From: Chthonobacter rhizosphaerae
Lineage (GTDB): Bacteria > Pseudomonadota > Alphaproteobacteria > Rhizobiales > Pleomorphomonadaceae
Direction: 5' to 3'
Length of the DNA stretch: 64,000 nt
Assembly: GCF_013839525.1 (NCBI RefSeq)
Contig: NZ_JACDIS010000005.1
Coordinates: 310,001-374,000, forward strand
How positions within the stretch are numbered: the first letter of the stretch is position 1; every line of letters starts with the position of its first letter. Shown here piece after piece: positions 18,621 to 28,679 of this stretch. The position numbers and the translations under genes were made by a program. The notes under the pieces were generated by a model. That model made no database searches and was not told where the DNA came from. It saw nothing but the letters and a program-made list of their open reading frames with translations.

Positions 18621-18773
18621 TCAAAGGGGGTCGCGGGCTGGCCGAGGATGCGGCGGGGCGAACGGATCGACGACCGACAGGCCCGCCCCGCCGAAATCCC
18701 CCCCGTTGCGCGTCGCCAGCGCCGCCCCATGCCGCCGCGCGATGGCCGCGATCATGCCGTCCGCCATGCTCAT
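18621..18773 (-). pseudogene. Remnant of a VapC-like PIN-domain toxin (C-terminal part)
   Basis: The 50-residue frame reads [20 protein letters not shown] then [12 protein letters not shown]. This is the conserved last third of PIN-domain VapC RNases, including the acidic residue of xxDxMIAA and the TRNxxDF motif. The N-terminal two thirds, with the first catalytic Asp residues, are missing: the sequence upstream runs into the rplY promoter and no VapB-like antitoxin is seen. I infer decay of a toxin-antitoxin locus. It lies between pgeF and rplY. Confidence 0.65.
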
Positions 18774-18908
18774 GGGTCCTTGCGTTTCCGCGGCTTTCCG
18801 GCTATGCACCGCGCGTCCGCGCCGACCCCCCTGGAGGGAGCGCGGTCCGCGCGGCGGCCGGTGGGCCGCCGTCGTGTTTTCAAGGTTCCAATGCGAAGGA
18901 TAGCCGCC

Positions 18909-19505
18909 ATGGCTCAGACCTACGAGCTCAAGGCCTCCGCGCGCGCCCGGGTGGGAAAGGGGTCCGCCCGACAGCTGCGCCGCGAGGGTTTGATCCCCGC
19001 CGTGATCTACGGTGACAAGCAGGCCCCCCTGTCGATCGCGATCGACGCCAACGAGGTGACCAAGAAGCTCCACGCGGGCGGCTTCCTCACCCACGTGGCC
19101 ACCGTGTCCGTTGACGGCGAGGCCATCCGCGTTCTGCCGCGCGACTATCAGCTCGATCCGGTGAAGGACTTCCTCCTCCACGTGGATTTCCTGCGCGTCA
19201 CCGCCTCCAGCAAGGTCTCCGTCGAGGTGCCGGTGCACTTCATCAACCAGGACACCTCCGTGGGCCTGAAGCGCGGCGGCGTGCTCAACATCGTCCGCCA
19301 CGAGGTCGAGCTCGAGGTGTCGCCGGACGCGATCCCCGAGTTCATCGAGGTGGACCTGGCCAACGCCGACATCGGCGACTCCATCCACATCTCGGCCGTC
19401 ACCCTGCCGGCCGGCGCCGTTCCGGTGATCAAGGACCGCGACTTCACGATCGCGACCATCGCCGGCTCCGCCGCCGCCCAGTCGGAAGCCGCCGGCGAGG
19501 CCTGA
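18909..19505 (+). CDS. rplY: 50S ribosomal protein L25/general stress protein Ctc
   Basis: The 198-residue protein is the long (CTC-type) L25, which binds 5S rRNA. The N-terminal L25 domain shows [30 protein letters not shown], and the C-terminal beta domain runs [10 protein letters not shown]...[21 protein letters not shown], written here in part. The start at 18909 follows GAAGGA at eight bases and begins with the family's usual MAQ-YEL. A terminator follows, and pth is next, the classical rplY-pth order. Confidence 0.97.
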   Translation: MAQTYELKASARARVGKGSARQLRREGLIPAVIYGDKQAPLSIAIDANEVTKKLHAGGFLTHVATVSVDGEAIRVLPRDYQLDPVKDFLLHVDFLRVTASSKVSVEVPVHFINQDTSVGLKRGGVLNIVRHEVELEVSPDAIPEFIEVDLANADIGDSIHISAVTLPAGAVPVIKDRDFTIATIAGSAAAQSEAAGEA

Positions 19506-19638
19506 TCGCCGCCGGAGCCTCCTCCGGCCGGGTCGAAAGCCCGGTCCGGCGGGGAACGCTCGGTCCGTTGCCTGGGGAGCGATATCCTCGACCGGACGAT
19601 CCCGCCCGGTCGGACATCGCTCCAGGGCTTGCCTGACG

Positions 19639-19673
19639 AAGGGGTTCCGGCCACAAGGTCGGGACCCCTTTTT
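19639..19673 (+). terminator. Intrinsic terminator after rplY
   Basis: A 10-bp stem AAGGGGTTCC / GGGACCCCTT (one G-T pair), a 12-base loop and five Ts lie 134 bases after the rplY stop and 51 bases before pth, so pth probably has its own promoter or depends on read-through. Confidence 0.75.
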
Positions 19674-19723
19674 CGTTGCGCCCGTTGTCCTTCCGTCCGC
19701 CCCGACCCTGACGAGACACGTCC

Positions 19724-20542
19724 ATGATCATCCTCGCCGGCCTCGGCAACCCCGGACCCAAATACGCCGGCAACCGGCACAACATCGGCTTCATGGCGGT
19801 GGACCGCATCCACGCCCGCCACCGCTTCCCGGCCTGGCGCCGGAACTTCCAGTCCGAGGTGGCGGAGGGCACCATCGCGGGCGAGCGCGTGCTCCTGATG
19901 AAGCCGCAGACCTACATGAACGAGAGCGGCCGCGCCGTCGGTGAGGCGGTCCGCTTCCTGAAGCTCGCCCCCACCGACGTGGTCGTCCTCCACGACGAGC
20001 TGGACCTGCCGCCCGGCAAGCTGCGCATGAAGCTCGCCGGCGGCCACGGCGGCCACAACGGCCTGCGCTCCATCACCAGCCAGATCACCGACGGCTACCG
20101 CCGCATGCGCCTCGGCATCGGCCATCCGGGCCAGAAGGAACTGGTCCACGGCCACGTCCTCTCCGACTTCCACAAGGCCGACCTCGCCTGGCTCGAGCCC
20201 TTCCTCGACGCCGTCACCGACCACATCGACGACGTGGTGAAGGGCGACGACCAGACCTTCGCGAACCGCATCCATCTTCTCCTTGAGCCGAAGAAGGAGC
20301 GCAAGCCCAAGCCCGACAAGCCGCAAGCCCCGTCGGCCGCCGGCCCGGCGGGCGAGCCGCAGTCGGCGGCCGCCCCGGCCACCGGCCCATCCGCCCCGGC
20401 GGGCGAACCGCAGTCGACCGCCGGTCAAGACCCGCGATCCGCGTCCTCCTCCACCGAGCCCCCGGCGGAGAAGAACGCCATGGCCAGCATCCTGAAGGGC
20501 CTCCTCGCCGGCAAGACCCGGCCGGTCCGTCCACGGCGATAG
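19724..20542 (+). CDS. pth: Peptidyl-tRNA hydrolase
   Basis: The 272-residue enzyme releases peptides from drop-off peptidyl-tRNA. The first ~190 residues form a complete Pth domain: [19 protein letters not shown] (with the catalytic His in RHNIGF), [31 protein letters not shown] and [12 protein letters not shown]. The last ~75 residues are a Lys- then Pro/Ala/Ser-rich tail with two copies of AGEPQS. Such tails are common in rhizobial Pth proteins and are probably disordered. Confidence 0.96.
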   Translation: MIILAGLGNPGPKYAGNRHNIGFMAVDRIHARHRFPAWRRNFQSEVAEGTIAGERVLLMKPQTYMNESGRAVGEAVRFLKLAPTDVVVLHDELDLPPGKLRMKLAGGHGGHNGLRSITSQITDGYRRMRLGIGHPGQKELVHGHVLSDFHKADLAWLEPFLDAVTDHIDDVVKGDDQTFANRIHLLLEPKKERKPKPDKPQAPSAAGPAGEPQSAAAPATGPSAPAGEPQSTAGQDPRSASSSTEPPAEKNAMASILKGLLAGKTRPVRPRR

Positions 20543-20697
20543 GACAGGCGAGAGACCCGCACGACGGATCGGCCGGCGTCGAGCCGACACGTCTCGCCGC
20601 ATCAGTGATGAGCGCCGCGCCGACACTCCCTGCCAGAACACCGGCCACTCTCGCCCCGACTCTCCCCACCGGATCACCGATCGGCGTCGAGCCGACA

Positions 20698-21060
20698 CCC
20701 CTCACCCCCACCCTCTCCCTCAAGGGGAGAGGGGGCGCGTCGAGGCGGGGGAGAGGGGGGCGAGACGTTTGACGGGTCTGCGATGAACCTCCCTCGGTCC
20801 CCCTCTCCCCTTGAGGGAGAGGGTGGGGGAGAGGGGCGAACCACCCCCACCCACCGCCAACCCTCCATCCCTCTCCCCGTGAAGGAGAGGGGTGAACCAC
20901 CGCCGCCAAAGACGATTCACGAACACCCCTCGAACGTCTCGCACCCCCTCTCCCCCACCTCGACGCGCCCCCTCTCCCCCTGAGGGAGAGGGTGGGGGAG
21001 AGGGGTGAACCACCGCCGCCCGCCGCCAACCCTCCCTCTCCCCTTGAAGAGGAGCGACCC
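20698..21060. repeat. REP family C cluster (CCTCTCCC / GGGAGAGG palindromes)
   Basis: At least five palindromic units with CCCTCTCCC and GGGAGAGGG arms lie in both orientations between pth and uvrC, separated by GAACCACC- and GCGTCGAGG-type linkers. This is a common rhizobial intergenic repeat. No gene was found in the 639-base gap, and the uvrC promoter presumably lies after 21060. Confidence 0.85.
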
Positions 21061-21181
21061 ACCGCCGAAGCCCACCCCCACCCCCACGCAAACCCGCCCC
21101 ATTCCCCCTATATTCACCCCTGACGCCGGATGACGCGATTCGGCAGCAAGAAGAGGGCGGAACGCCCCGGACTGGTGAGGC

Positions 21182-23320
21182 ATGACCGATCCCATCGCCC
21201 AGCGCCCCTCGACCGCCGTCCGCCTCGACCCCGAGGCGGCCGAGGCCGCCGCCGAGGCGGGTGCGCCGCTCGCGCCCGTGGCCGGCGGCGACGACGACAC
21301 GCTCGCCCTCCTGAAGACCGAGGAGACGCCCGACGCGGACGCGCCCGACGTCGCCGGTGCCGAGGAGGCCGCCGCGGCCGAGCTGTCCGACGAGGAGGTG
21401 GCCGCCATCGAGGCGGAGGGCTCCGACCTCGACCTCGACGCCGCCGAGGGCCGCAAGGGCGTCGCCGTCATTTCCGCCATGGTGAAGCTGCTGCCGAACG
21501 CGCCCGGCGTCTACCGCATGCTGAACGCGGCCGGCGACGTGCTCTACGTCGGCAAGGCCCGCTCGCTGAAGAAGCGCGTCGCCAACTACACCCGCCTCGG
21601 CCAGCTTCCCACGCGCATCGTCCGCATGGTCCAGCTCACCGCCTCCATGGAGTTCGTCCGCACCGGCACGGAAACCGAGGCGCTGCTCCTGGAGGCCAAC
21701 CTCATCAAGCAGCTCCGGCCGCGCTACAACGTGCTGCTCCGGGACGACAAGAGCTTCCCCTACATCCTCATCGCCGAGGACCATGACGCGCCCCAGCTGG
21801 TGAAGCACCGGGGCGCGCGCAGCCGGAAGGGCCGCTACTTCGGGCCGTTCGCGTCGGCGGGCGCGGTCAGCCGCACCATCAACGCCATGCAGAAGGCGTT
21901 CCTCATCCGCACCTGCTCGGATTCGGTCTACGCCAGCCGCACGCGCCCCTGCATGCTCCACCAGATCAAGCGCTGCTCGGCCCCCTGCACCGGCGAGATC
22001 CATCTCACCGACTATCGCCGGCTGGTGGACGCGGCGGAAAACTTCCTGTCCGGCCGCAGCGGCGCCATCAAGACCGAGCTCGCCGCCGCCATGAGCGACG
22101 CCGCCGAGGCCATGGACTACGAACGCGCCGCCGTCTACCGCGACCGGCTCGCCGCCCTCAGCCACGTCCAGGGCCACCAGGGCATCAACCCGCAGAGCGT
22201 CGAGGAGGCGGACGTGTTCGCCCTCCACCAGGACGGCGGCCAGCACTGCGTCCAGGTCTTCTTCTTCCGCACCGGCCAGAACTGGGGCAACCACGCCTTC
22301 TTCCCGAAGGCGACCGCCGGCACCGGCGCCGCCGAGGTGCTGACCAGCTTCCTCGCCCAGTTCTACGACGACAAGCCGGTGCCCCGGCTGGTCCTCGTCA
22401 GCCACGACCTGCCGGAGCTGGACCTCCTCGGCCGCGCCCTCACCGAGAAGGCCGGCCACAAGGTCGAGGTCACGGTGCCGAAGCGCGGCGAGAAGAAGGA
22501 GCTCGTCGACCACGCGGTGCAGAACGCCCGCGAGGCGCTCGCCCGCAAGCTCGCCGACACCTCCTCCCAGGCGAGGCTCCTGGAGGGCGTCGGCAAGGTG
22601 TTCGGCCTCGACGGCGTGCCGAAGCGGATCGAGGTCTACGACAACTCCCACATCATGGGCACCAATCCGGTGGGCGCCATGATCGTCGCCGGCCCCGGCG
22701 GCTTCGTGAAGACGCAGTACCGCAAGTTCAACATCCGCTCCGACGAGATCACCCCGGGCGACGACTTCGGCATGATGCGCGAGGTCATGACGCGCCGCTT
22801 CTCCCGCCTCCTCAAGGAGCACGGCAGCCGCGAGGCCGCGCCCCGCGACGAGGAGGGCTTCGGCCCCTGGCCGGATCTCGTCCTCATCGACGGCGGCCAG
22901 GGCCAGCTCAACGCCGCCAAGGCCATCCTGGACGAGATCGGCCTCACGGGCATTCCCATGGTGGGCGTCGCCAAGGGCCCCGACCGGGACGCCGGCCGCG
23001 AGCGCTTCTTCGTGCCCGGCCGGGCCGACTTCATGCTGCCGACCCGCGACCCGGTGCTCTATTTCATCCAGCGCCTGCGCGACGAGGCCCACCGCTTCGC
23101 CATCGGCAGCCATCGGGCGCGACGCACCAAGCAGATCAGCCAGGGCGGCCTGCAGGAGATCCCCGGCGTCGGCCCCACCCGCAAGCGCGCCCTCCTCAAC
23201 CACTTCGGCACGCTGAAGGCCATCCAACGCGCCGCCCTCACCGACCTGGAAGCCGTCCCCGGCCTCAGCACCGCCACCGCCAAGGCCATCTACGACTATT
23301 TCCACGAGGGGGACGGGTGA
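21182..23320 (+). CDS. uvrC: Excinuclease ABC subunit UvrC
   Basis: The 712-residue protein makes the dual incisions of nucleotide excision repair. Residues 1-100 are an acidic Ala/Glu/Asp-rich extension not needed for the family fold. The GIY-YIG nuclease domain follows ([20 protein letters not shown]), then the Cys-rich region with [20 protein letters not shown], the UvrB-binding UVR motif near [20 protein letters not shown], the RNase H-like nuclease with [16 protein letters not shown], and tandem helix-hairpin-helix motifs ([17 protein letters not shown]). It is complete. uvrB is 26 kb away. Confidence 0.97.
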   Translation: MTDPIAQRPSTAVRLDPEAAEAAAEAGAPLAPVAGGDDDTLALLKTEETPDADAPDVAGAEEAAAAELSDEEVAAIEAEGSDLDLDAAEGRKGVAVISAMVKLLPNAPGVYRMLNAAGDVLYVGKARSLKKRVANYTRLGQLPTRIVRMVQLTASMEFVRTGTETEALLLEANLIKQLRPRYNVLLRDDKSFPYILIAEDHDAPQLVKHRGARSRKGRYFGPFASAGAVSRTINAMQKAFLIRTCSDSVYASRTRPCMLHQIKRCSAPCTGEIHLTDYRRLVDAAENFLSGRSGAIKTELAAAMSDAAEAMDYERAAVYRDRLAALSHVQGHQGINPQSVEEADVFALHQDGGQHCVQVFFFRTGQNWGNHAFFPKATAGTGAAEVLTSFLAQFYDDKPVPRLVLVSHDLPELDLLGRALTEKAGHKVEVTVPKRGEKKELVDHAVQNAREALARKLADTSSQARLLEGVGKVFGLDGVPKRIEVYDNSHIMGTNPVGAMIVAGPGGFVKTQYRKFNIRSDEITPGDDFGMMREVMTRRFSRLLKEHGSREAAPRDEEGFGPWPDLVLIDGGQGQLNAAKAILDEIGLTGIPMVGVAKGPDRDAGRERFFVPGRADFMLPTRDPVLYFIQRLRDEAHRFAIGSHRARRTKQISQGGLQEIPGVGPTRKRALLNHFGTLKAIQRAALTDLEAVPGLSTATAKAIYDYFHEGDG

Positions 23321-23453
23321 GGTGGCAAGGCCGAGCGGTCACCGCATCCGGGCCATGATTCGGCACGCACGCCTGCCCGCGTGCGCATGGGTATCGAGCC
23401 ACGCCTCGAGCGCGCTCCTTGCTGACCCGCCCGTAATGCCGATCCCATCCCGT

Positions 23454-23567
23454 CATCCCGGCGAACGCCGGGATCCAACCGACGGCTCACCCGGCACGAC
23501 GCGCGAAGCAACCTGCCACCGTTCCGGACAGCGGACGGTCCGCTTGGATCCGGCGTTCGCCGGGATG
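23454..23567. repeat. REP family B inverted pair
   Basis: ATCCCGGCG-AACG-type palindromes at 23454-23477 and, inverted, at 23545-23567 flank a 67-base spacer. The rest of the 380-base gap between uvrC and the porin gene shows no gene. Confidence 0.85.
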
Positions 23568-23700
23568 ACGATCCTCATGGCGGCGTTGGAACGGCCATCC
23601 GCACGCCGAAGCGCCGGACGTCAAGCGCCGACCCGCATGCTGGGCCGCCAACCTGAGAGTGGCCGTCGGAGCGAAGCGTGACCCGGCCCCCCCGGCGCGC

Positions 23701-24573
23701 TCACTCCCCGCCGAGCACGTCCATCACGTCCCCGCTCAGCGTCAGCGTCGCCAGCACCCTCTCGTCGCACGACGAGGCCGCGTGGGTGGCGCAGCCGTCG
23801 TCCGACAGCGTGTTGCCGTGATAGCGCACGTCCACCGTCGCCCAGTCGGTCGGGGTCCAGGTGATCCCCGCGTCCCAGTAGGCGTAGGACTGGGGACCGG
23901 AGAACTGCTGCCGGTAGGCGAGGCCGCCGCCGACCGACACCGTGTCGGTCACCGGCACCGAAACCCCGCCGCCGTAGGTGAGCGAGTCCCCCGTCTCCCG
24001 TTCATAGGTGAGCGTCGCGTTGGCGCTCACGCCGCCGTCGAACCGGTAGTCGCCGCCGACGGTCACGCCGGTGCGATCCTGCCGGGCGTCGAACAGGTCG
24101 AAGACCAGGCCGGACCGGGCCGTCAGGGCGTCCGTGACGGCGACCTCGGCGCCGAGCGCAAACGTCCAGGCCTCGTCCCGCTCGTATCCCGGCACGTGCG
24201 TGCGGGCGACCGAAAGGTCCAGCGCCACCGCCTCGAACCGGGGCGCGACCGCGATCCTGGCGTTGAAGCCCACGTCCGGATCGTTGCCGGCGGTGATCGC
24301 CGCCAGTTCGCCCCGCACCATGCCCGACGTGGCGGTCAGGCGCGTCTCCGCGTAGAAGCCGTGCTCGGTCCGGGTCAGGCCCCGCTCGAACCGGTCCGTC
24401 GCCAGAACGCCGGTGGCCGTCAGGGTGAACCGGTCCGGCTCCACCGTCGGCTGCGGATCGTAGAGGGCTTCCTCGGGCGCGGGGGGCAGGTCGGTCGCCG
24501 CCACGGGCGAGGCGGCGGCCAGGGTCGCCAGCCCGGCGGCGAAGCCGAGGTGACGCGTCGTGATCCTCGTCAT
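23701..24573 (-). CDS. TorF-family putative porin
   Basis: The 290-residue protein has a signal peptide (hydrophobic FAAGLATLAAASPVAA, likely cut before TDLPPAP) and a beta-barrel-like mature part with alternating hydrophobic residues. Its features match the TIGR02001 / TorF putative porin family: RFERGLTRTEHGFYAETRL early, GGDYRF mid-protein, and a C-terminal segment with the Cys pair CATHAASSC. It probably lies in the outer membrane; the substrate is unknown. The ATG at 24573 follows GGAG at eight bases, and the longer start at 24648 looks non-coding. Confidence 0.75.
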   Translation of the reverse strand: MTRITTRHLGFAAGLATLAAASPVAATDLPPAPEEALYDPQPTVEPDRFTLTATGVLATDRFERGLTRTEHGFYAETRLTATSGMVRGELAAITAGNDPDVGFNARIAVAPRFEAVALDLSVARTHVPGYERDEAWTFALGAEVAVTDALTARSGLVFDLFDARQDRTGVTVGGDYRFDGGVSANATLTYERETGDSLTYGGGVSVPVTDTVSVGGGLAYRQQFSGPQSYAYWDAGITWTPTDWATVDVRYHGNTLSDDGCATHAASSCDERVLATLTLSGDVMDVLGGE

Positions 24574-24769
24574 AAGGTCGTCTCCGTCGAACGAGATACT
24601 GGTCGACGGTGCAAGGATCGCTCGCGCGTCCTTCGATAGAATTAACAATGAACAGAAACCGGACGGAAACCATGCGCGGGGCGCGCCCGGTGTCGGCCCG
24701 GCCTGGCATCTGCGGCCGCGTCACGGGGCGGACTTGCCCCCGAACCCTTCGCCGTGCCATGGAACGAAC

Positions 24770-25366
24770 ATGCCTGCCGCCCACAACAGCCTGATGCAAA
24801 CCGCGCTCTCCCTACCGAACATCCTGACCTACCTGCGCATCCTCGCGGTGCCGCTGGTGGCCGCCTCCTTCTACGTGGAGGGGGATGCCGGGCGCTGGCT
24901 CGCGGTCACGCTCTTCCTGGGCGCGTCGATCACCGACTACTTCGACGGCTATCTCGCCCGCGCCTGGAAGCAGCAGTCGGCGCTCGGCCGCATGCTGGAC
25001 CCGATCGCCGACAAGCTGCTCGTCTCCGTGTCGCTGCTCGTCCTCACCGGCGACGGCACCATCGGTGGCTGGTCGCTCTGGGCGGCCGTCATCATCCTGA
25101 TGCGCGAGATCTTCGTGTCGGGCCTGCGCGAATTCCTGGCCGAGCTGAAGGTCAGCGTGCCGGTCACGCGGCTCGCCAAGTGGAAGACCACCATCCAGCT
25201 GGTCGCCATCGGCTTCCTGCTCGCCGGGCCGGCGGGGGACAAGCTCCTCCCCGGCATCAACGACACCGGCCTCGTCCTCCTGTGGACGGCGGCCCTGGTG
25301 ACGCTCTACACCGGTTATGATTATTTCCGGGCGGGGGTCGGCTACCTGATGGAGAACGACCAGTGA
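24770..25366 (+). CDS. pgsA: CDP-diacylglycerol-glycerol-3-phosphate 3-phosphatidyltransferase
   Basis: The 198-residue membrane enzyme commits CDP-diacylglycerol to phosphatidylglycerol synthesis. The CDP-alcohol phosphatidyltransferase signature DxxDGxxAR-x8-GxxxDxxxD is complete (DYFDGYLAR, then GRMLDPIADK), with about five hydrophobic helices. SLPNILTYLRI at the N-terminus is typical. The true start could be the ATG at 24794; neither has a strong ribosome-binding site. The stop overlaps the moaD start by four bases, which couples lipid and molybdopterin genes, an order common in rhizobia. Confidence 0.95.
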   Translation: MPAAHNSLMQTALSLPNILTYLRILAVPLVAASFYVEGDAGRWLAVTLFLGASITDYFDGYLARAWKQQSALGRMLDPIADKLLVSVSLLVLTGDGTIGGWSLWAAVIILMREIFVSGLREFLAELKVSVPVTRLAKWKTTIQLVAIGFLLAGPAGDKLLPGINDTGLVLLWTAALVTLYTGYDYFRAGVGYLMENDQ

Positions 25367-25614
25367 GGCTCGTCTATTTCGCCTGGGTGCGCGAGCGCAT
25401 CGGCCTCGCCGAAGAGACGGTCGACGTGCCAGACACGGTCGTCACCGCCGGCGACCTGATCCGCTGGCTCGCCGGCCGCGGCGACACCTACGCCCACGCG
25501 TTCGAGGCGGCCGCCCAGATCCGCGTCGCCGTCGACCAGGAGCACGTGCCCCAGGACGCGCCGCTCGGCCGGCCGCGCGAGGTCGCGCTGTTCCCGCCCA
25601 TGACCGGGGGCTGA
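25363..25614 (+). CDS. moaD: Molybdopterin synthase sulfur carrier subunit MoaD
   Basis: The 83-residue ubiquitin-like protein carries the thiocarboxylate used to make molybdopterin from cyclic pyranopterin. It has the MoaD start (RLVYFAWVRERIGL) and the essential C-terminal Gly-Gly (PPMTGG). A GTG start overlaps the pgsA stop. moaE follows four bases later. A molybdoenzyme using the cofactor, MsrP, is encoded at 60681. Confidence 0.94.
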   Translation: MRLVYFAWVRERIGLAEETVDVPDTVVTAGDLIRWLAGRGDTYAHAFEAAAQIRVAVDQEHVPQDAPLGRPREVALFPPMTGG

Positions 25615-25618
25615 CGCC

Positions 25619-26083
25619 ATGGGTGCCGCGATCGACGTGCGCGTCCAGGCGGACGACTTCGACGTCGGCGCCGAGATCGCCCGCCTTCACGAGGGGCGCA
25701 CCGACGTGGGCGCGGTGGCAAGCTTCGTCGGCCTCTGCCGCGACGAGGGCGGTACGCTGGCGGCGCTCGAACTGGAACACTATCCCGGCATGGCCGAGGC
25801 GGAGATCCGCCGGGTGGCCGAAGAGGCGCTCGCCCGCTGGCCGGTGCTGACCGCGATCACCGCCGTCCACCGCCACGGCCGCATCCCGCCCGGCGGCCGC
25901 ATCGTCCTCGTCGCCGCCGCCTCTGCGCACCGCACGGCCGCCTTCGAGGCCGCCGAGTTCCTGATGGACTTCCTCAAGACCCGCGCCCCCTTCTGGAAGA
26001 AGGAACACCGCGCCGACGGCAGCGAGGGCGCCTGGGTGGCCGCCAAGGACACGGACGACGAGAAAGCGGGCCGGTGGCGATAG
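25619..26083 (+). CDS. moaE: Molybdopterin synthase catalytic subunit MoaE
   Basis: The 154-residue partner of MoaD inserts both dithiolene sulfurs. Family motifs are GAVASFVGLCRDEGG, LELEHYPGMAEAEI, VHRHGRIPPGG and the active-site lysine region KTRAPFWKKEH. The tail after residue 140 is short and charged. It is the last gene of the pgsA-moaD-moaE unit. Confidence 0.95.
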   Translation: MGAAIDVRVQADDFDVGAEIARLHEGRTDVGAVASFVGLCRDEGGTLAALELEHYPGMAEAEIRRVAEEALARWPVLTAITAVHRHGRIPPGGRIVLVAAASAHRTAAFEAAEFLMDFLKTRAPFWKKEHRADGSEGAWVAAKDTDDEKAGRWR

Positions 26084-26119
26084 CGCCGGTGGGGTATCTG
26101 TGCCCCCCACCCTCCACGT

Positions 26120-26214
26120 CATCCCGGCGGAAGCCGGGATCCAACCGACACGAGAGCGGCGATGCGGACGCGGGTAATGCGCCCGACGGTTGGATCCCGG
26201 CTTTCGCCGGGATG
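26120..26214. repeat. REP family B inverted pair after moaE
   Basis: Palindromes with ATCCCGGC/GCCGGGAT arms at 26120-26143 and, inverted, at 26191-26214 flank 47 bases. The pair lies 36 bases after the moaE stop and may stabilise or end the transcript. Confidence 0.85.
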
Positions 26215-26317
26215 ACGCCGTGGATCTCAGGGAAGGAAAAGAGGCCACAGACCGGGCCATGACGATAGAGGGAGGATCGGGAGTACGCCCCGCACCGGGC
26301 CAACCCTGACTGCCTAC

Positions 26318-26735
26318 TCCCTCACCCTACTTTATCCCCGTCCCTCCATCCTGCCCTATACTGCCCCTCATCCCCACCGCGGGGGCGTGCCAGGAACCAG
26401 CACCGCGCGCGGGTGGGGATGCGGGCCCGCGGGCGATGTCCTGGCGTCGCACTCGGGCGGTTGGCACGGCGGATGCCCGGCACTAGGACCGGGACGGCAA
26501 ACGGATCGGTAGGCATCGCGCGGATCGACGTCGTGCTGGTAAGGGCCGGCGACTTGCGGTTCGCGTTCGGGCGGGGCGACCCGCACCGGGGCCGAGGAAC
26601 GCCTGCCCAACGCGTAGCGGCTTGTAACCGCGCGCGGACGACCGGAAGACCCGCCCGTGGGCGCGGCCGAGCCGCACCCCAATACGAAACGTCACGCGGC
26701 ATGGCCGCGCCCACGGGTCCCCCATCTGGGGCGAG
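26318..26735. repeat. Structured duplicated element, copy 1 (possible ncRNA or non-coding mobile element)
   Basis: About 185 bases from 26318 are nearly identical to 53541-53740. They include TATACT (26357-26362), a hairpin with CATCCCCACC and GGTGGGGATG arms (26369-26421), and CACTAGGACCGGGACG. A variable stretch follows, then GGACGACCGGA, a perfect 15-bp stem (26654-26668 with 26703-26717) and a small CCCCA/TGGGG hairpin. One pair of the long stem is T-A here and C-G in copy 2. Strand and function are unknown. No protein-coding gene was found in 26084-27005. Confidence 0.6.
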
Positions 26736-27005
26736 ACATCGACAAGGCCATACCCCCGGCGGCATCCCGCGCGGGGCCAAACGCATGCGGGATCAGGCAC
26801 GGTCCTCTGACACACAATGCAGCCACTTGCGCCGGGAGGACGCTCCCTCGGCACGCTCCATCGTCAAGGGCCGCCGGGGTGAGCCATGACGCTCGAGGAT
26901 GGGGAGAGCGAGGAGGATGGAATGGATGACGGAGAAGCACCGCGAAGGGGAGGGCGCTGTCGCAAAGGGCTTCCCGGGCGGACTCGATCTGGATCAGTCA
27001 GCCGG

Positions 27006-27485
27006 TCAAGGACACGCCTTGTCTGTAACCGGGAACCCACCGCTCTCGATCAGCGCGGCGAGGCCTGTCGGGTAGAACGCGAGGCCGGCGGTCGCCACTT
27101 CGGAGAGGCTCATCCACCGGGCTCGGCCCGGCATGTCGCCTTCCATGAACGGAATCACCCCGTCGGGCCCTGGCGGCGGCAGGCCGGCGAGGTCAACGGA
27201 CGCCACGAAGATGATCTCGTGACCGATCGCGCCCTCGTGGTCGAAGATGTTCTCGATCACGGCCCAGCCACCCTGGAGGGTGGCGATGGCCCCCAGTTCC
27301 TCGGCGAACTCGCGGACGAGGGCCGTCTCGCGCGTCTCGCCGAACTCCACGCTGCCGCCGAGGGGCCGAACGCCCTTGAGCGTCCCGTCGTTGCGCAGCA
27401 CGTCGGCGACGAGATAGCGGTTACCGCGGCGGGCGAGGCCGAGCACCTTGACTCGCAGGCTCTGAGGCGGGGTCCAGGCTGTCAT
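27006..27485 (-). CDS. Nudix hydrolase
   Basis: The 159-residue protein has a full Nudix box, GGSVEFGETRETALVREF continuing AEELGA, the Mg-binding helix of enzymes that cleave nucleoside diphosphates linked to another group. The substrate cannot be inferred. The ATG at 27485 is preferred because homology starts at SLRVKVLGLA; an upstream start at 27524 is possible. It lies 61 bases downstream of ilvE on the same strand. Confidence 0.88.
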   Translation of the reverse strand: MTAWTPPQSLRVKVLGLARRGNRYLVADVLRNDGTLKGVRPLGGSVEFGETRETALVREFAEELGAIATLQGGWAVIENIFDHEGAIGHEIIFVASVDLAGLPPPGPDGVIPFMEGDMPGRARWMSLSEVATAGLAFYPTGLAALIESGGFPVTDKACP

Positions 27486-27546
27486 GGCGGGAACGGGGCC
27501 GGACGGCGGGAGCCGGGCGTCCACAGGCGCCCGACTCCGCTCCGGA

Positions 27547-28443
27547 TCACTCTGCCGCGGCCGCCGCGGCCTTCGGCTGAACCTCGGCCATGTAGGCGTT
27601 CATCAGGGTCTCGCTGATGGTCGCCGGCGTGAAGCGGTGGGGGCCGATCTCCGACACCGGGGTCACCTCCGCGGCGGTGCCGCAGATGAAACACTCGGTG
27701 AAGGACGACAGCTCCTCCGGCATGATGTGCCGCTCGATCACCTCGATGCCGTGGCGCCTGGCGAGTTCGATCACCGTCTGCCGGGTGATGCCGTTCAGGA
27801 AGCAGTCCGGCGTCGGGGTGTGCAGGGCGCCGTCCTTCACGAAGAACACGTTGGCGCCGGTGGCCTCGGCCACGTAGCCGCGGTAGTCCAGCATCAGGGC
27901 GTCGGCATAGCCCTTGGCCTCGGCCGCGTGCTTGGAGATGGTGCAGATCATGTAGAGGCCCGCCGCCTTGGAGCGGGACGGGGCCGTCCGCGGGTCGGGC
28001 CGGCGGTATTCGGCCTGGTCCAGGCGGATGCCCTTCAGGCGCTCCTCCGGCTTGAAGTAGCTCGGCCACTCCCACACCGCGATGGCGAGGTGGATGGTGT
28101 TCTGCTGGGCCGACACGCCCATCATCTCCGAGCCGCGCCAGGCGATCGGCCGCACGTAGGCGTCCTTGAAGCCCATGCGCTTCAGCGTCTCGGCCTTGGC
28201 GGCCTCGATCTCGTCCACGCCGTACGGGATGGTGAAGCCCAGGATCCGGCCGGACTCGATCAGCCGCTCGGAATGCTGCCGCGACTTGAAGATGACGCCG
28301 CCGTAGGCGCGCTCGCCCTCGAATACGGCGCTCGCATAGTGCAGCCCGTGGGTGAGCACGTGCACCTTGGCGTCCTTCCAGTCGACGAATTCACCGTCGT
28401 ACCAGATGACGCCGTCGCGGCTGTCGAAGGGAACGCTGGCCAT
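27547..28443 (-). CDS. ilvE: Branched-chain amino acid aminotransferase
   Basis: The 298-residue fold-type IV PLP enzyme carries out the last step of leucine, isoleucine and valine synthesis. Motifs include HVLTHGLHYASAVFEGERAY, the PLP-lysine region PSRSKAAGLY, YVAEATGANVFFV and SSFTECFICGTAAEVTPV. GGAG lies eight bases before the ATG at 28443. It is divergent from the MarR gene, which is conserved next to ilvE in several rhizobia. Confidence 0.96.
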   Translation of the reverse strand: MASVPFDSRDGVIWYDGEFVDWKDAKVHVLTHGLHYASAVFEGERAYGGVIFKSRQHSERLIESGRILGFTIPYGVDEIEAAKAETLKRMGFKDAYVRPIAWRGSEMMGVSAQQNTIHLAIAVWEWPSYFKPEERLKGIRLDQAEYRRPDPRTAPSRSKAAGLYMICTISKHAAEAKGYADALMLDYRGYVAEATGANVFFVKDGALHTPTPDCFLNGITRQTVIELARRHGIEVIERHIMPEELSSFTECFICGTAAEVTPVSEIGPHRFTPATISETLMNAYMAEVQPKAAAAAAE

Positions 28444-28679
28444 TTTGGTCTCCAAAGAGGTGGTCGTCCGGATGCGTTCGCGCGTCCGGCGACGGGAAGC
28501 CCCGCCAGGATGGTCGGTCAGGTCCGGAGCCGTGTAAAGGACAGCCTCCGTGACCCAGCTTTGCGTCCGGCGGAACGAGCCTGTAAGATTCGGATCGAGG
28601 CGACCGCGTATGCTGCGATGCGATATATCCTGTCGTCCCGATGGCCCGATCTGTAACAATCGAACCCAGATAAGTCAAT

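Noticed and set aside
20720-23305. 861-residue antisense open frame over uvrC and the REP cluster
   Set aside because: It is a shadow of uvrC; its upstream part runs through repeats and no family is recognised.
26322-26854. Overlapping open frames in the duplicated structured element
   Set aside because: All frames are conserved only because the DNA is; no frame shows protein-like constraint across the two copies.
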